Counted from the stretch's first letter, positions 37,137 to 46,693 are shown. The stretch is 64,000 nucleotides of DNA from Mycolicibacterium vulneris (GCF_002104765.1 NZ_NCXM01000022.1:45740-109739), one strand, 5' to 3'. Notes: a model not told the origin generated them from the letters alone. Translations and numbers: made by a program.

Positions 37137-37143
37137 TCCCGCC

Positions 37144-37200
37144 ATGCGCGTGGCATTTTGCATTCCGGGGTGCTATGCCTTCGTGCACTGTTGTCGCTGA
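37144..37200 (+). CDS. Cysteine-rich leaderless leader peptide upstream of subI-cysTWA
   Basis: An 18-residue ORF, MRVAFCIPGCYAFVHCCR then TGA, with four Cys including a Cys-Cys pair just before the stop. It follows a -10 element by 7 bp with no ribosome-binding site, the arrangement of leaderless mRNAs. Polycysteine leaderless short ORFs upstream of cysteine-biosynthesis operons in mycobacteria act as attenuators: slow translation at Cys codons when cysteine is scarce lets the downstream genes be expressed. It lies 114 bp before subI, leaving room for the folding RNA. Confidence 0.75.
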   Translation: MRVAFCIPGCYAFVHCCR

Positions 37201-37314
37201 CTCCCAAACCCGTACGCGGTCTGGTCTGGAGTTTTCGAATTCTCCTGAAGTTCTAGGTGCCTATCCGCAGAAACGGGACCGAAATCCCCTACGGTTCGCA
37301 TCGGAAGGCCCTCA

Positions 37315-38346
37315 ATGGACATCAGGACCGCATTGCACTGGCGGCCCGTCCTCACCCTTGCCCTGATTGCTGGCCTCATCGCCGGATGCCACGGCGGGGC
37401 CAGCGATGCCGTCGGCGGCGGGGGGCTGTCCGACGCGCGCACCAGCATCACCCTGGTCGCCTATTCGGTCCCAGAACCGGGGTGGAGCAAGATAATTCCG
37501 GCGTTCAATGCCTCCGACGAGGGCAAGGGTGTGCAGGTGGTCACCTCCTACGGGGCCTCCGGTGACCAGTCCCGCGGTGTCGTCGACGGCAAGCCCGCCG
37601 ACGTGGTGAACTTCTCGGTCGAACCCGACATCGCACGACTGGTCAAGGCCGGCAAGGTGTCCAAGGACTGGAATACCGGCGCCACCAAGGGAATTCCGTT
37701 CGGCTCGGTGGTCACGCTGGTGGTGCGGAAGGGTAATCCGAAGAACATCAAGGATTGGGATGACCTGTTGCGGCCGGGCGTCGAGGTCATCACGCCCAGC
37801 CCGCTGAGTTCCGGATCGGCAAAGTGGAATCTGCTCGCGCCGTACGCCGTCAAGAGTGAAGGCGGCGCACACAGCGACGCCGGTGTGGATTTCATCAAGA
37901 AGTTGGTGACCGAGCACGTCAAGCTGCGTCCCGGATCAGGGCGGGAAGCCACTGACGTCTTCGTGCAGGGCAGCGGTGACGTATTGATCAGCTACGAGAA
38001 CGAGGCCATCGCCACCGAGCGGGCGGGAAAGCCGGTCGAGCACGTCAACCCGCCGCAGACCTTCAGGATCGACAATCCGGTGGCCGTGGTCAACACCAGT
38101 CCGCACCTGGATGCCGCCGTCGCCTTCAAGAACTTCCAATACACGGCCGCGGCCCAAAAGGTCTGGGCGCAGGCTGGTTTCCGCCCGGTCGATCCTGCCG
38201 TCGCCGCCGACTTCCGAAACCAGTACCCGGTGCCGGCGAAGCTGTGGACCATCGCCGACCTGGGCGGCTGGGCCACCGCGGATCCGCAGCTGTTCGACAA
38301 GAACACCGGCAGCATCACCAAGATCTACACGAAGGCCACCGGATGA
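37315..38346 (+). CDS. subI: Sulfate-binding lipoprotein SubI
   Basis: A 343-residue periplasmic binding protein. Lipoprotein signal with LIAGC near residue 24, then ITLVAYSVPEPGWSKIIPAF, which is the start of the sulfate/thiosulfate binding fold, and the conserved GASGDQSRGVVDG and NFSVEPDI segments that form the anion pocket. Feeds sulfate to CysTWA. It overlaps cysT by 4 bp (ATGA). Equivalent to Rv2400c. Confidence 0.96.
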   Translation: MDIRTALHWRPVLTLALIAGLIAGCHGGASDAVGGGGLSDARTSITLVAYSVPEPGWSKIIPAFNASDEGKGVQVVTSYGASGDQSRGVVDGKPADVVNFSVEPDIARLVKAGKVSKDWNTGATKGIPFGSVVTLVVRKGNPKNIKDWDDLLRPGVEVITPSPLSSGSAKWNLLAPYAVKSEGGAHSDAGVDFIKKLVTEHVKLRPGSGREATDVFVQGSGDVLISYENEAIATERAGKPVEHVNPPQTFRIDNPVAVVNTSPHLDAAVAFKNFQYTAAAQKVWAQAGFRPVDPAVAADFRNQYPVPAKLWTIADLGGWATADPQLFDKNTGSITKIYTKATG

Positions 38347-39215
38347 CGGCCATCACGCCGGACCCGCTGGCAATCCGGCCCGAACTCAGCGGTGACACGC
38401 CACCGGGACCGCTTCCCGGGCGCGGCCGCGGGACCACCGCCCTTCGGGTCGGGGCGGCCACGGTGTGGCTGTCGGTGATCGTGCTGCTGCCGCTGGCCGC
38501 GATCGCCTGGCAATCCGCGGGCGGTGGCTGGAACGCCTTCTGGCTGGCGGTCTCCTCGAATGCCGCCCTCGAGTCCTTCCGGGTGACCCTGACGATCTCG
38601 GCCGGCGTCACCGTGCTCAACCTGGTCTTCGGCTTGGTAATCGCGTGGGTGCTGGTGCGAGACACCTTTCCGGGCAAGCGGCTCGTCGACGCGATCATCG
38701 ACCTGCCGTTCGCGCTGCCCACCATCGTCGCCAGCCTGGTGATGCTGGCGTTGTACGGCAACAACAGCCCGATCGGCCTGCACCTGCAGCACACGTCTTG
38801 GGGTGTGACGGTGGCGCTGGCGTTCGTCACGCTGCCGTTCGTGGTGCGCGCCGTCCAGCCGGTGCTGCTGGAATTGGATCGCGAAACCGAGGAGGCCGCG
38901 GCGTCGTTGGGTGCCAGCGGCCCGAAGATCTTCACCTCCGTGGTGCTGCCGTCACTGCTGCCGGCGTTGTTATCCGGTGCCGGCCTGGCGTTCTCACGGG
39001 CGATCGGCGAGTTCGGCTCCGTGGTGCTCATCGGTGGTGCGGTGCCGGGCAAGACCGAAGTGTCGTCGCAGTGGATACGCACGCTGATCGAGAACGACGA
39101 CCGGACCGGCGCCGCCGCAATTTCGATTGTGCTGTTGGCCATTTCGTTTGTCGTGCTGCTCGTCCTGCGGATCGTGGGCGGGCATGCCGCCAAGCGAGAG
39201 GAGCTGTCCGCATGA
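38343..39215 (+). CDS. cysT: Sulfate ABC transporter permease CysT
   Basis: A 290-residue inner-membrane permease with about six helices. The cytoplasmic EAA loop reads EEAAASLGASGPKIFTSVVL near residue 183. Start ATG 38343 overlaps the subI stop by 4 bp; a longer open frame upstream is a shadow of subI. Pairs with CysW to form the sulfate channel. Equivalent to Rv2399c. Confidence 0.95.
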   Translation: MTAITPDPLAIRPELSGDTPPGPLPGRGRGTTALRVGAATVWLSVIVLLPLAAIAWQSAGGGWNAFWLAVSSNAALESFRVTLTISAGVTVLNLVFGLVIAWVLVRDTFPGKRLVDAIIDLPFALPTIVASLVMLALYGNNSPIGLHLQHTSWGVTVALAFVTLPFVVRAVQPVLLELDRETEEAAASLGASGPKIFTSVVLPSLLPALLSGAGLAFSRAIGEFGSVVLIGGAVPGKTEVSSQWIRTLIENDDRTGAAAISIVLLAISFVVLLVLRIVGGHAAKREELSA

Positions 39216-40030
39216 CATCGTCTGCGGGAGTGCGCTATTGGCTGCGGTTCATCGCGCTCGGTTACATCTTCGTGCTGCTGGTCGTTCCGGTGGCGTTGAT
39301 CCTGTGGCGGACTTTTCAGCCCGGGCTCGGCCAGTTTTACGCCTGGGTGAGCACCCCCGCCGCGATATCGGCGTTGAATCTGACGCTGCTGGTGGTGGCC
39401 ATTGTGGTGCCCCTCAACGTCGTCTTCGGGATCCCCACGGCATTGGTGCTCGCGCGCAACAGGTTTCGCGGCAAGGGCGTGCTGCAGGCCGTCATCGATC
39501 TGCCGTTCGCGGTCTCGCCCGTCATCGTGGGCGTCGCGTTGATCGTGTTGTGGGGGTCGGCCGGCGCGCTCGGGTTCGTGGAACACGACCTCGGGTTCAA
39601 GATCATCTTCGGCCTGCCGGGAATCGTGCTCGCCAGCATCTTCGTCACTTTGCCGTTCGTGGTGCGCGAGGTGGAGCCGGTGCTGCACGAGCTGGGTACC
39701 GACCAGGAGGAGGCGGCGGCCACCCTGGGTTCGGGCTGGTGGCAGACCTTTTGGCGGATCACCCTGCCGTCCATCCGGTGGGGTTTGACGTACGGCATCG
39801 TGTTGACCATCGCACGTACCCTGGGGGAATACGGTGCCGTGCTCATGGTGTCGTCGAACCTCCCGGGTAAGTCGCAGACACTGACATTGCTCGTCTCCGA
39901 CCGCTACAACCGTGGCGCGGAGTACGGCGCCTACGCGCTGTCCACGCTGTTGATGGGAGTTGCCGTGCTGGTGTTGGTTTTCCAGGTGGTGCTCGACGCC
40001 CGCAGCACACGAGCGGCCAAACAGGCCTGA
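39212..40030 (+). CDS. cysW: Sulfate ABC transporter permease CysW
   Basis: A 272-residue permease, six helices, with the EAA loop EEAAATLGSGWWQTFWRITL near residue 168. ATG 39212 overlaps the cysT stop by 4 bp. The upstream extension of the open frame runs through cysT in another frame and is discarded. Equivalent to Rv2398c. Confidence 0.95.
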   Translation: MTSSAGVRYWLRFIALGYIFVLLVVPVALILWRTFQPGLGQFYAWVSTPAAISALNLTLLVVAIVVPLNVVFGIPTALVLARNRFRGKGVLQAVIDLPFAVSPVIVGVALIVLWGSAGALGFVEHDLGFKIIFGLPGIVLASIFVTLPFVVREVEPVLHELGTDQEEAAATLGSGWWQTFWRITLPSIRWGLTYGIVLTIARTLGEYGAVLMVSSNLPGKSQTLTLLVSDRYNRGAEYGAYALSTLLMGVAVLVLVFQVVLDARSTRAAKQA

Positions 40031-40038
40031 CGAGGGGA

Positions 40039-41136
40039 ATGACCGTGACTGACGCCGGCACCAACCACGACGACCTCGCCATCATCGTGCGTGACGCCAA
40101 CAAGCGTTATGGCGATTTCGTCGCCCTCGACCATGTGGACTTCGTCGTGCCGACCGGCTCGCTGACGGCCCTGCTGGGTCCCAGCGGTTCGGGCAAATCG
40201 ACCCTGCTGCGCACCATCGCCGGCCTAGACCAACCCGACACCGGAACCGTCACGATCTACGGTCGTGACGTGACCCGGGTGCCGCCGCAGCGCCGCGGCA
40301 TCGGGTTCGTGTTCCAGCACTACGCGGCGTTCAAGCACCTGACCGTCCGCGACAACGTGGCCTACGGGCTCAAGGTGCGCAAGCGGCCCAAAGCCGAGAT
40401 CAAAGCCAAAGTCGACAACCTGCTGGAAGTGGTGGGGCTGAGCGGGTTTCACGCCCGCTACCCCAACCAGCTGTCCGGCGGTCAGCGACAGCGGATGGCG
40501 CTGGCGCGGGCGCTGGCCGTCGATCCGCAGGTGCTGCTGCTCGACGAGCCGTTCGGCGCGCTGGACGCCAAGGTGCGTGAGGACCTGCGGGCATGGCTGC
40601 GGCGCCTGCACGATGAGGTGCACGTGACCACGGTGCTGGTCACCCACGACCAGGCCGAGGCGCTGGACGTGGCCGACCGGATCGCGGTGCTGAACCAGGG
40701 CCGCATCGAGCAGGTCGGATCCCCGACCGACGTTTATGACGCCCCGGCGAACGCGTTCGTGATGTCATTCCTCGGTGCGGTGTCCACCCTGAACGGCACC
40801 CTGGTGCGGCCGCACGATATCCGGGTGGGCCGCAACCCCGAGATGGCGATCGCCGGCGGGGACGGCACCGCCGATTCCGTCGGGGTGGTGCGCGCCGTCG
40901 TCGACCGTGTCGTCACGCTGGGTTTCGAGGTGCGGGTCGAGTTGACCAGCGCCGCCACCGGCGGTTTCTTCACCGCCCAGATCACGCGGGGCGACGCCGA
41001 GGCGCTGGCGCTGCGCGAGGGGGACACCGTCTACGTGCGTGCCACCCGAGTCCCGCCGATCGCCCTCGAGGCGGCAGCCGACGCTCGCCCCGCTGATCAG
41101 GCCGATGAGGACGAGAACACGCTGACGTCGGCCTGA
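40039..41136 (+). CDS. cysA: Sulfate ABC transporter ATPase CysA
   Basis: A 365-residue ATPase. Walker A GPSGSGKST near residue 51, Q-loop FVFQHYAAF, signature LSGGQRQRMALARAL, Walker B VLLLDEPFGALD and H-loop VTHDQAEA; a TOBE-type regulatory domain fills the last 120 residues. Energises sulfate import by CysTW with SubI. Starts 8 bp after cysW. Equivalent to Rv2397c (cysA1). Confidence 0.96.
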   Translation: MTVTDAGTNHDDLAIIVRDANKRYGDFVALDHVDFVVPTGSLTALLGPSGSGKSTLLRTIAGLDQPDTGTVTIYGRDVTRVPPQRRGIGFVFQHYAAFKHLTVRDNVAYGLKVRKRPKAEIKAKVDNLLEVVGLSGFHARYPNQLSGGQRQRMALARALAVDPQVLLLDEPFGALDAKVREDLRAWLRRLHDEVHVTTVLVTHDQAEALDVADRIAVLNQGRIEQVGSPTDVYDAPANAFVMSFLGAVSTLNGTLVRPHDIRVGRNPEMAIAGGDGTADSVGVVRAVVDRVVTLGFEVRVELTSAATGGFFTAQITRGDAEALALREGDTVYVRATRVPPIALEAAADARPADQADEDENTLTSA

Positions 41137-41167
41137 CGGCCGGATTCGTCATGTCGCACGTCTGTCG

Positions 41168-41911
41168 CTACGACGCGTGCAGCCCGCATTCGGTCTTGGC
41201 CCGTCCCTGCCAGCGTCCGCTGCGCGGGTCGGCGCCCGCCAGCGGCTTGGCCGTGCAGGGGGCGCAACCGATCGATGAATAGCCGTCGTACATAAGCGGA
41301 TTGACCAGCACGCCGTGCTCGTCGATGTAGTTCTGCACGTCCTCGTCGGACCATTCGACCAGCGGGTTGACCTTCACCAGCTTGAAGCCCTCGTCGAAGC
41401 CGACCACCGGCGCATTGGCGCGTGCGGCGGTCTCACCCCGGCGCAGCCCGGTCACCCAGGCGGAGTATCCGCGCAGCGTCTTACCCAGCGGCTCGACCTT
41501 GCGCAGCCGGCAGCACTCACCGGGGTCCCGCGCGAACAGGTCCTTGCCCAACATTTTGTCCTGCTCGGCGACGCTCTGTTCCGGCGTGACGTTGAGCACC
41601 CGGATGTCATACACGGACTCGATCGCGTCCCGGGTGCCGATGGTCTCCACGAAGTGATAACCCGTGTCCAGGAACACCACCGGAACGCCCGGACGCGCCT
41701 TGGCCGCCAGATCGATCAACACGGCCTCCTGCATGCTGGAAGCCACCACGTAGTTGCAGGTGGCCCAGCCGCGCGGCCCGTTGATGCCGCCGAACGTCTC
41801 GTCGGTCCAACGCAATACGTCGGCGGCGCTGGCGCCCTCCAGCTCGGCCGCCCCGCGGGCGGCCAGCGCCCGCAGTTCGGCTTCTGGAAGTTTGGTTGTT
41901 CGTTCGCTCAT
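41168..41911 (-). CDS. cysH: Adenylylsulfate (APS) reductase
   Basis: A 247-residue reductase. The paired [4Fe-4S] cysteine motifs GECCRLRKVEPL and GCAPCTAKPL mark the APS type rather than the PAPS type, and the C-terminal ECGLHAS carries the catalytic Cys. Reduces APS to sulfite, which SirA takes to sulfide. ATG 41911 overlaps the sirA stop by 4 bp, so the two are one operon (sirA-cysH). It converges on cysA. Equivalent to Rv2392. Confidence 0.96.
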   Translation of the reverse strand: MSERTTKLPEAELRALAARGAAELEGASAADVLRWTDETFGGINGPRGWATCNYVVASSMQEAVLIDLAAKARPGVPVVFLDTGYHFVETIGTRDAIESVYDIRVLNVTPEQSVAEQDKMLGKDLFARDPGECCRLRKVEPLGKTLRGYSAWVTGLRRGETAARANAPVVGFDEGFKLVKVNPLVEWSDEDVQNYIDEHGVLVNPLMYDGYSSIGCAPCTAKPLAGADPRSGRWQGRAKTECGLHAS

Positions 41912-43575
41912 CGCAAATCGTCCTCGTCTGCCCTCATAGCCCACTGTGCGAAACGTTCACCTTTGCCGCGATATTTCAGGAAGTTGCGTGTGACCCGCTC
42001 GATGTAGTCGCCGAGCTCGTCGCTGGTGACCTTGTGCTGGCGCAGTTTTCGACCAAACCCGCTGTCCAGACCCAGGCTGCCGCCCAGGTGCACCTGGAAA
42101 CCCTCGACCGAGCCGCCCTCACCGTCGTCGACCATCTGGCCCTTGAGCCCGATGTCGGCGACTTGGATGCGGGCGCATGAATTGGGACAACCGTTGATGT
42201 TGACGGTGATCGGCACGTCGAGCTGCTCGTTGATGTCCGCGAGGCGGCTTTCCAGATCGGGCACCAAAGACTGCGCCTTGACCCGGGTTTCGGCGAAGGA
42301 CAATTTGCAGAACTCGATCCCCGTGCACGCCATCACATTCCGGCGCCAATGCGACGGCCGTGATTGCAGGCCCAGCGCCTCCAGGCCGGCGATCAGCTCG
42401 TCAAGCTTGTCGTCGGGCACGTCGAGGACGACCAGCTTCTGGTAGGGGGTGAGCCGGATCCGGTCCGAGCCGGCCCGCTCGGCGAGGTCGGCCACCGCGG
42501 TGAGGATGGTGCCCGACACCCGGCCCGCGATCGAGGCGACGCCCACCGCGTTGAGGCCGTTCTTGAGCCGCTGCACGCCCACGTGGTCGATCGGGTGCTT
42601 CAGCGGCTCGGGCGCCGGGCCGTCGATCAGTGGACGCTTGAGGTACTCGGTTTCCAGGACCTCGCGGAACTTCTCGATGCCCCAGTCCTTGATCAGGAAC
42701 TTCAGCCGCGCCTTGGACCGCAGCCGCCGATAGCCGTAGTCGCGGAAGATCGACGTCACCGCGTTCCATACCTCGGGCACCTCTTCGAGCGGTACCCAGG
42801 CGCCGACCCGCTGGGCCAGCATCGGGTTGGTCGACAGCCCGCCACCGACCCACAGGTCCAGCCCCGGGCCGTGCTCGGGGTGGTTGACGCCGATGAATGC
42901 GATGTCGTTGACCTCGTGCACCACATCCTGCAGACCCGAGATCGCGGTCTTGTACTTGCGCGGCAGGTCGGCGAAGTCGGGCTGACCGATGTAGCGGTGC
43001 GCGATCTCCTCGATCGCCCAGCTGGGGTCGAGCACCTCGTCCAGCGACTCGCCGGCCAGCGGTGAGCCCAGGATCACGCGGGGGCAGTCACCGCACGCCT
43101 CGGCGGTCTGCAGTCCGACCTCGGCCAGCCGCCGCCAGATCTCCGGGACGTTCTCCACCTCGATCCAGTGGTACTGCACGTTCTCGCGGTCGGTGATGTC
43201 GGCGGTGTCGCGGGCAAATTCGGTGGAAATCTGGCCGACGGTGCGCAGCGCGGCCGCCGACAGCGCGCCGCCGTCGCACCGCACCCGCATCATGAAGTAT
43301 CTGGCTTCCAGCAAGTCGGCATTATCGTCGCCGGTGAACGTGCCGTCGTAGCCCTGCTCGCGCTGGGTGTACAGGCCCCACCAGCGGAAACGGCCCCGCA
43401 GGTCGCTCTTGTCGATGCTGTCGAAACCGTTCTGGGCGTAGACCGTCTCGATGCGCTCCCGCACGTCCAGCGGGGCGCCGGCCTGCTTCATCTCTTCGTT
43501 CGGGTTCAGCGGCTCACGATTTCCCAGTGCCCATTGACCCTCGTTGCGGGGCTTTGCGGCTCGGGCGGTGGTCAT
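41908..43575 (-). CDS. sirA: Ferredoxin-dependent sulfite reductase
   Basis: A 555-residue siroheme/[4Fe-4S] sulfite reductase (also named nirA). Cluster and siroheme cysteines are in CTGIEFCKLSFAET and NGCPNSCARIQVAD, with the ferrodoxin-like repeats on either side. Starts MTTARAAKPRNEGQW at 43575 behind AGAGGAGAGAAC. Makes sulfide for cysteine synthesis. Equivalent to Rv2391. A cysteine-rich leader ORF precedes it (43691-43783). Confidence 0.96.
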   Translation of the reverse strand: MTTARAAKPRNEGQWALGNREPLNPNEEMKQAGAPLDVRERIETVYAQNGFDSIDKSDLRGRFRWWGLYTQREQGYDGTFTGDDNADLLEARYFMMRVRCDGGALSAAALRTVGQISTEFARDTADITDRENVQYHWIEVENVPEIWRRLAEVGLQTAEACGDCPRVILGSPLAGESLDEVLDPSWAIEEIAHRYIGQPDFADLPRKYKTAISGLQDVVHEVNDIAFIGVNHPEHGPGLDLWVGGGLSTNPMLAQRVGAWVPLEEVPEVWNAVTSIFRDYGYRRLRSKARLKFLIKDWGIEKFREVLETEYLKRPLIDGPAPEPLKHPIDHVGVQRLKNGLNAVGVASIAGRVSGTILTAVADLAERAGSDRIRLTPYQKLVVLDVPDDKLDELIAGLEALGLQSRPSHWRRNVMACTGIEFCKLSFAETRVKAQSLVPDLESRLADINEQLDVPITVNINGCPNSCARIQVADIGLKGQMVDDGEGGSVEGFQVHLGGSLGLDSGFGRKLRQHKVTSDELGDYIERVTRNFLKYRGKGERFAQWAMRADEDDLR

Positions 43576-43690
43576 CGGAAGTTCTCTCCTCTAAAAGGAT
43601 CGCCAGCGCGGCCAGGTCAGTTCACCGGCACTTTCGGGCGGCGCGGAAACGTCGGCCAGCTGGAGACACAGGGGGCCTGGGTCTACCACG

Positions 43691-43783
43691 TCAAGGCAGA
43701 CAGATACAGCTGCAAACGCGCTTGAGATCAATGTGCCGTCGAGCCACGAGCACAAGGTGCGGGCTGGGTCGGTCGACAGTCAC
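43691..43783 (-). CDS. Cysteine-rich leader peptide upstream of sirA-cysH
   Basis: Read on the minus strand, GTG at 43783 opens a 30-codon ORF ending RRHIDLKRVCSCICLP and TGA. An internal GTG at 43747 gives an 18-residue form, MARRHIDLKRVCSCICLP. CACAAT, a plausible -10, lies 6 bp before GTG 43783, so the message may be leaderless. The RRHIDL-R-V pattern matches the small leader peptides found before sulfur operons in Actinobacteria, and the three closely spaced Cys codons at the end fit a cysteine sensor. It ends 115 bp before sirA. Confidence 0.68.
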   Translation of the reverse strand: MTVDRPSPHLVLVARRHIDLKRVCSCICLP

Positions 43784-43983
43784 GCCACCATTGTGCCATG
43801 GATGCCGAAGGGCCATGCGAGCAGGTCAAATCTTGGCTCACGGTGATTAAAACTACCGACCAAGTTTGGGAGAGCCCATTGGAAAAACCTGAGAAGTTCA
43901 TGCGACTGTGCGGCCCGGCCGGTCGTCGTCGCGGGCGGAATCGCCCGCCCCGCGTCGCCCTGCGCGTCATGGGATCATTTGGC

Positions 43984-45156
43984 ATGGCCAGTCGCGAGGA
44001 ACCGGTCGATCTGCCCGAGGTCAGGGTGGTCGCCGGGCAACCGTTTGGCATCTACATCCACGTGCCGTTCTGCATAACGCGGTGCGGCTATTGCGATTTC
44101 AATACCTACACCCCTGCCGAGCTGGGTGGCGTCAATCCGGACGCCTGGCTCGGCGCACTGGGAAGGGAACTGGAACTGGCGGCCGCGAGGTTGCAGGCGC
44201 CGTCGGTGAACACCGTGTTTGTCGGTGGCGGGACGCCCTCCCTGCTGGGGGGCCCGCGGATGGCGACGCTGCTGGGCATGGTGCGCCAGCACTTCACGCT
44301 GGCAGCCGATGTCGAGGTCACTACCGAGGCCAACCCCGAGTCGGCATGGCCGGATTTCTTCGACGCCATCCGCGCGGCCGGCTACACCCGGGTATCGCTC
44401 GGGATGCAGTCGGTGGCGCCCAGGGTATTGGGTGTCCTCGACCGCATCCACACCCCGAACCGGTCCGCGGCCGCCGCCCGCGAGGCGTTGGCCGCGGGCT
44501 TCGAGCATGTCAGCCTCGATTTGATCTACGGAACTCCGGGGGAGTCCGACGACGACCTGCTGTGCTCGGTCGACACCGCGATCGAGACCGGCGTGGATCA
44601 CGTGTCCGCCTATGCGCTGGTCGTCGAGGAAGGCACCGCGCTGGCCCGGCGAGTCCGGCGCGGTGAACTGGCCGCTCCCGATGACGACGTGTTGGCCCAC
44701 CGCTACGAATTGGTGGACGCGCGGCTGTCGCAGGCGGGCATGTCCTGGTACGAAGTGTCCAACTGGTCGCGGCCGGGCGGTGAATGCCGCCACAACCTCG
44801 GCTACTGGGATGGCGGTCAGTGGTGGGGCGCCGGGCCGGGCGCACACGGCTACGTCGGTACGACGCGCTGGTGGAATGTCAAACATCCCAACGCGTATGC
44901 GGAACGGCTGAGCGCCGCGACGCTGCCGGTGGCCGGATTCGAGCAGCTCGACGCCGACGACTTACACACCGAAGAAGTGCTGTTGAAAACCCGTCTGCGC
45001 CAGGGACTCCCGGTGGATCTGCTGAGCTCTGCCGAGCGGGGGCGCGCCCAGGGCATGGTTGCCGACGGTTTGTTGGTGTCCGACGGTGACAGGCTCGTCC
45101 TGACTCCGCGCGGACGGCTACTGGCCGACGCCGTGGTGCGAACGCTATTGGGATAG
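43984..45156 (+). CDS. hemN: HemN/HemW-type radical SAM protein
   Basis: A 390-residue radical SAM protein with the cluster motif PFCITRCGYCDF (CxxxCxxC, near residue 31), GGGTPSLL, SLGMQSV and a C-terminal HemN-like domain. Length and motif set are those of HemW (heme chaperone) as much as of coproporphyrinogen III dehydrogenase, so substrate is undecided. ATG 43984 is chosen over the longer frame, whose first 62 residues look unlike protein. Equivalent to Rv2388c. Confidence 0.85.
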   Translation: MASREEPVDLPEVRVVAGQPFGIYIHVPFCITRCGYCDFNTYTPAELGGVNPDAWLGALGRELELAAARLQAPSVNTVFVGGGTPSLLGGPRMATLLGMVRQHFTLAADVEVTTEANPESAWPDFFDAIRAAGYTRVSLGMQSVAPRVLGVLDRIHTPNRSAAAAREALAAGFEHVSLDLIYGTPGESDDDLLCSVDTAIETGVDHVSAYALVVEEGTALARRVRRGELAAPDDDVLAHRYELVDARLSQAGMSWYEVSNWSRPGGECRHNLGYWDGGQWWGAGPGAHGYVGTTRWWNVKHPNAYAERLSAATLPVAGFEQLDADDLHTEEVLLKTRLRQGLPVDLLSSAERGRAQGMVADGLLVSDGDRLVLTPRGRLLADAVVRTLLG

Positions 45157-45173
45157 CGGCATTCTTTGTGTGC

Positions 45174-46415
45174 TCAGAGCCCGAACCAATGCTCGAAGAG
45201 GCGGGCGATCTCGATGTAGAGCGGGATCCCCACGGTGACGTTATAGGAGAACGTCAGGCCCAGTGAGGCGGCCAGCGGCAGCGTCGGGCTCGCTTCGGGG
45301 ATCGCCAGACGCTGCACTGCCGGAACGGCGATGTAGGACGCCGCGCCGCACAGGACCGCGAACAGTACGTAGGTTCCGGTCTTGAAGTCGGTGTGGGTCA
45401 GGGACGCATAGCTGCAGGCGGCGATGATGCCCAGTGTCGCAAAGACGTTCGGAGCCACCAGGCCGAAGACGATGAATCCCGGACCCGCGGTGCGAAGGTC
45501 CTTCAGCTTGCGCGACGCCGTCATGCCCATCTCGAGCAGGAACAAGCACAGCACGCCCTGGAAGGCCAAGACGAAGAATTTGTCGTCGTCGGCGACGACC
45601 TTCTGTCCCTGCAGTCCGCTGACGAGACCGATGATGATGCCGCCCATCAACAGGACCAGGCCAGGGTTGAGGAAGACCTCCTGGAACAGCTCCCGGGAGA
45701 AGATGGGCACCCTCTTGCCCTTGGGGCGCGCCGGGCTCTGGTCCGGCTCCCAATCCGGGTGCTCCAGCTTTTCCAGCGACAGTTCCAGCTCCTGCTCGAT
45801 CGCGGCTTCCTCTTGGCTCTCGAGGCTCTGCCCGTGCGGAGGTCGCGCGGCGGTGCCGGGTCCGACCCCGAGCTTGACCGGCGGCGTGTAGCCGGCCTCG
45901 TCTGGCATGTAGCCGGCGGAGTCCATGCCCCGATGCCGCAGTCGGGCAACGAAATACAGCGCCACCAGGCAGCCGGGAATTTCCATCACGGCCAGCATCA
46001 CCGGCATGTACGCGTTGAAGGCGATGTTCACCGCGGCCAGGACGGCCACGCAGGTGGCAAACGTTCCCGCCGAGTCCGACCCGTAGTAGCCGGCGATGGT
46101 CGCGCGGTCGACTTTCCGGAGTGATTTCAGGCGGCTCAGGGCCAGGTAGGCCAGGCCGCCGATCAGACAGTTCAGCACGAAGCCCAGAACCATGAAGCCC
46201 ACGATGCCCCCGACGCTCGAGGCACTGACCCGCGCGAGTTCTTCCCCGCCGTGCCAGCCGATGGCCAGCAACAGGTACATGGTCAATCCCTGGTAGATGA
46301 CATAGGGAAATTCGAACCGCACCTTGAGGATCGGAATCAGGAACCCGAAGTAAAAGAACAGCAGAAGCGGTTTGAACAAGTTATGGGTGAAGTTGTGCCA
46401 GAACTCTTGCAGCAT
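45174..46415 (-). CDS. SbtA-like sodium-dependent bicarbonate permease family protein
   Basis: A 413-residue polytopic protein, homologue of Rv2387, of the DUF897/SbtA family. Two halves of five or so helices are joined by a charged cytosolic loop (about 170-240) rich in Glu and ending KGKRVPIFSRELF. SbtA imports bicarbonate with sodium in cyanobacteria; the mycobacterial substrate is untested, and the companion SbtB (PII-like) gene is not seen here. Convergent with hemN. Confidence 0.82.
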   Translation of the reverse strand: MLQEFWHNFTHNLFKPLLLFFYFGFLIPILKVRFEFPYVIYQGLTMYLLLAIGWHGGEELARVSASSVGGIVGFMVLGFVLNCLIGGLAYLALSRLKSLRKVDRATIAGYYGSDSAGTFATCVAVLAAVNIAFNAYMPVMLAVMEIPGCLVALYFVARLRHRGMDSAGYMPDEAGYTPPVKLGVGPGTAARPPHGQSLESQEEAAIEQELELSLEKLEHPDWEPDQSPARPKGKRVPIFSRELFQEVFLNPGLVLLMGGIIIGLVSGLQGQKVVADDDKFFVLAFQGVLCLFLLEMGMTASRKLKDLRTAGPGFIVFGLVAPNVFATLGIIAACSYASLTHTDFKTGTYVLFAVLCGAASYIAVPAVQRLAIPEASPTLPLAASLGLTFSYNVTVGIPLYIEIARLFEHWFGL

Positions 46416-46693
46416 CGATGCCTCCGTTGGTTAGAGCGCTGATCTGGGGAAGCACCGTCCGCAAGCGGAGCAACCACGAAACATCCCGACGACCGTCAAG
46501 AACTTATCGCCGCAGTTGACACGCCGCCACTCGAAAGCACACCGGGAAGCGGGTACTCACGGTGCTGGTGATAACCGACGAAACAGCAGGTCAGGGCCAA
46601 TTCGTCGGGGCGAAATCTCACCCGAGGGCCCGCCACGTGTGTCGCGGGTTTGGTGTGAACCTGCTGTGCATTTACTGTGGTGTAAATTCGGGA

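Noticed and set aside
43798..43983. N-terminal extension of HemN from ATG 43798
   Set aside because: The extra 62 residues are unlike protein and overlap the regulatory region of sirA; the ATG at 43984 gives the family start.
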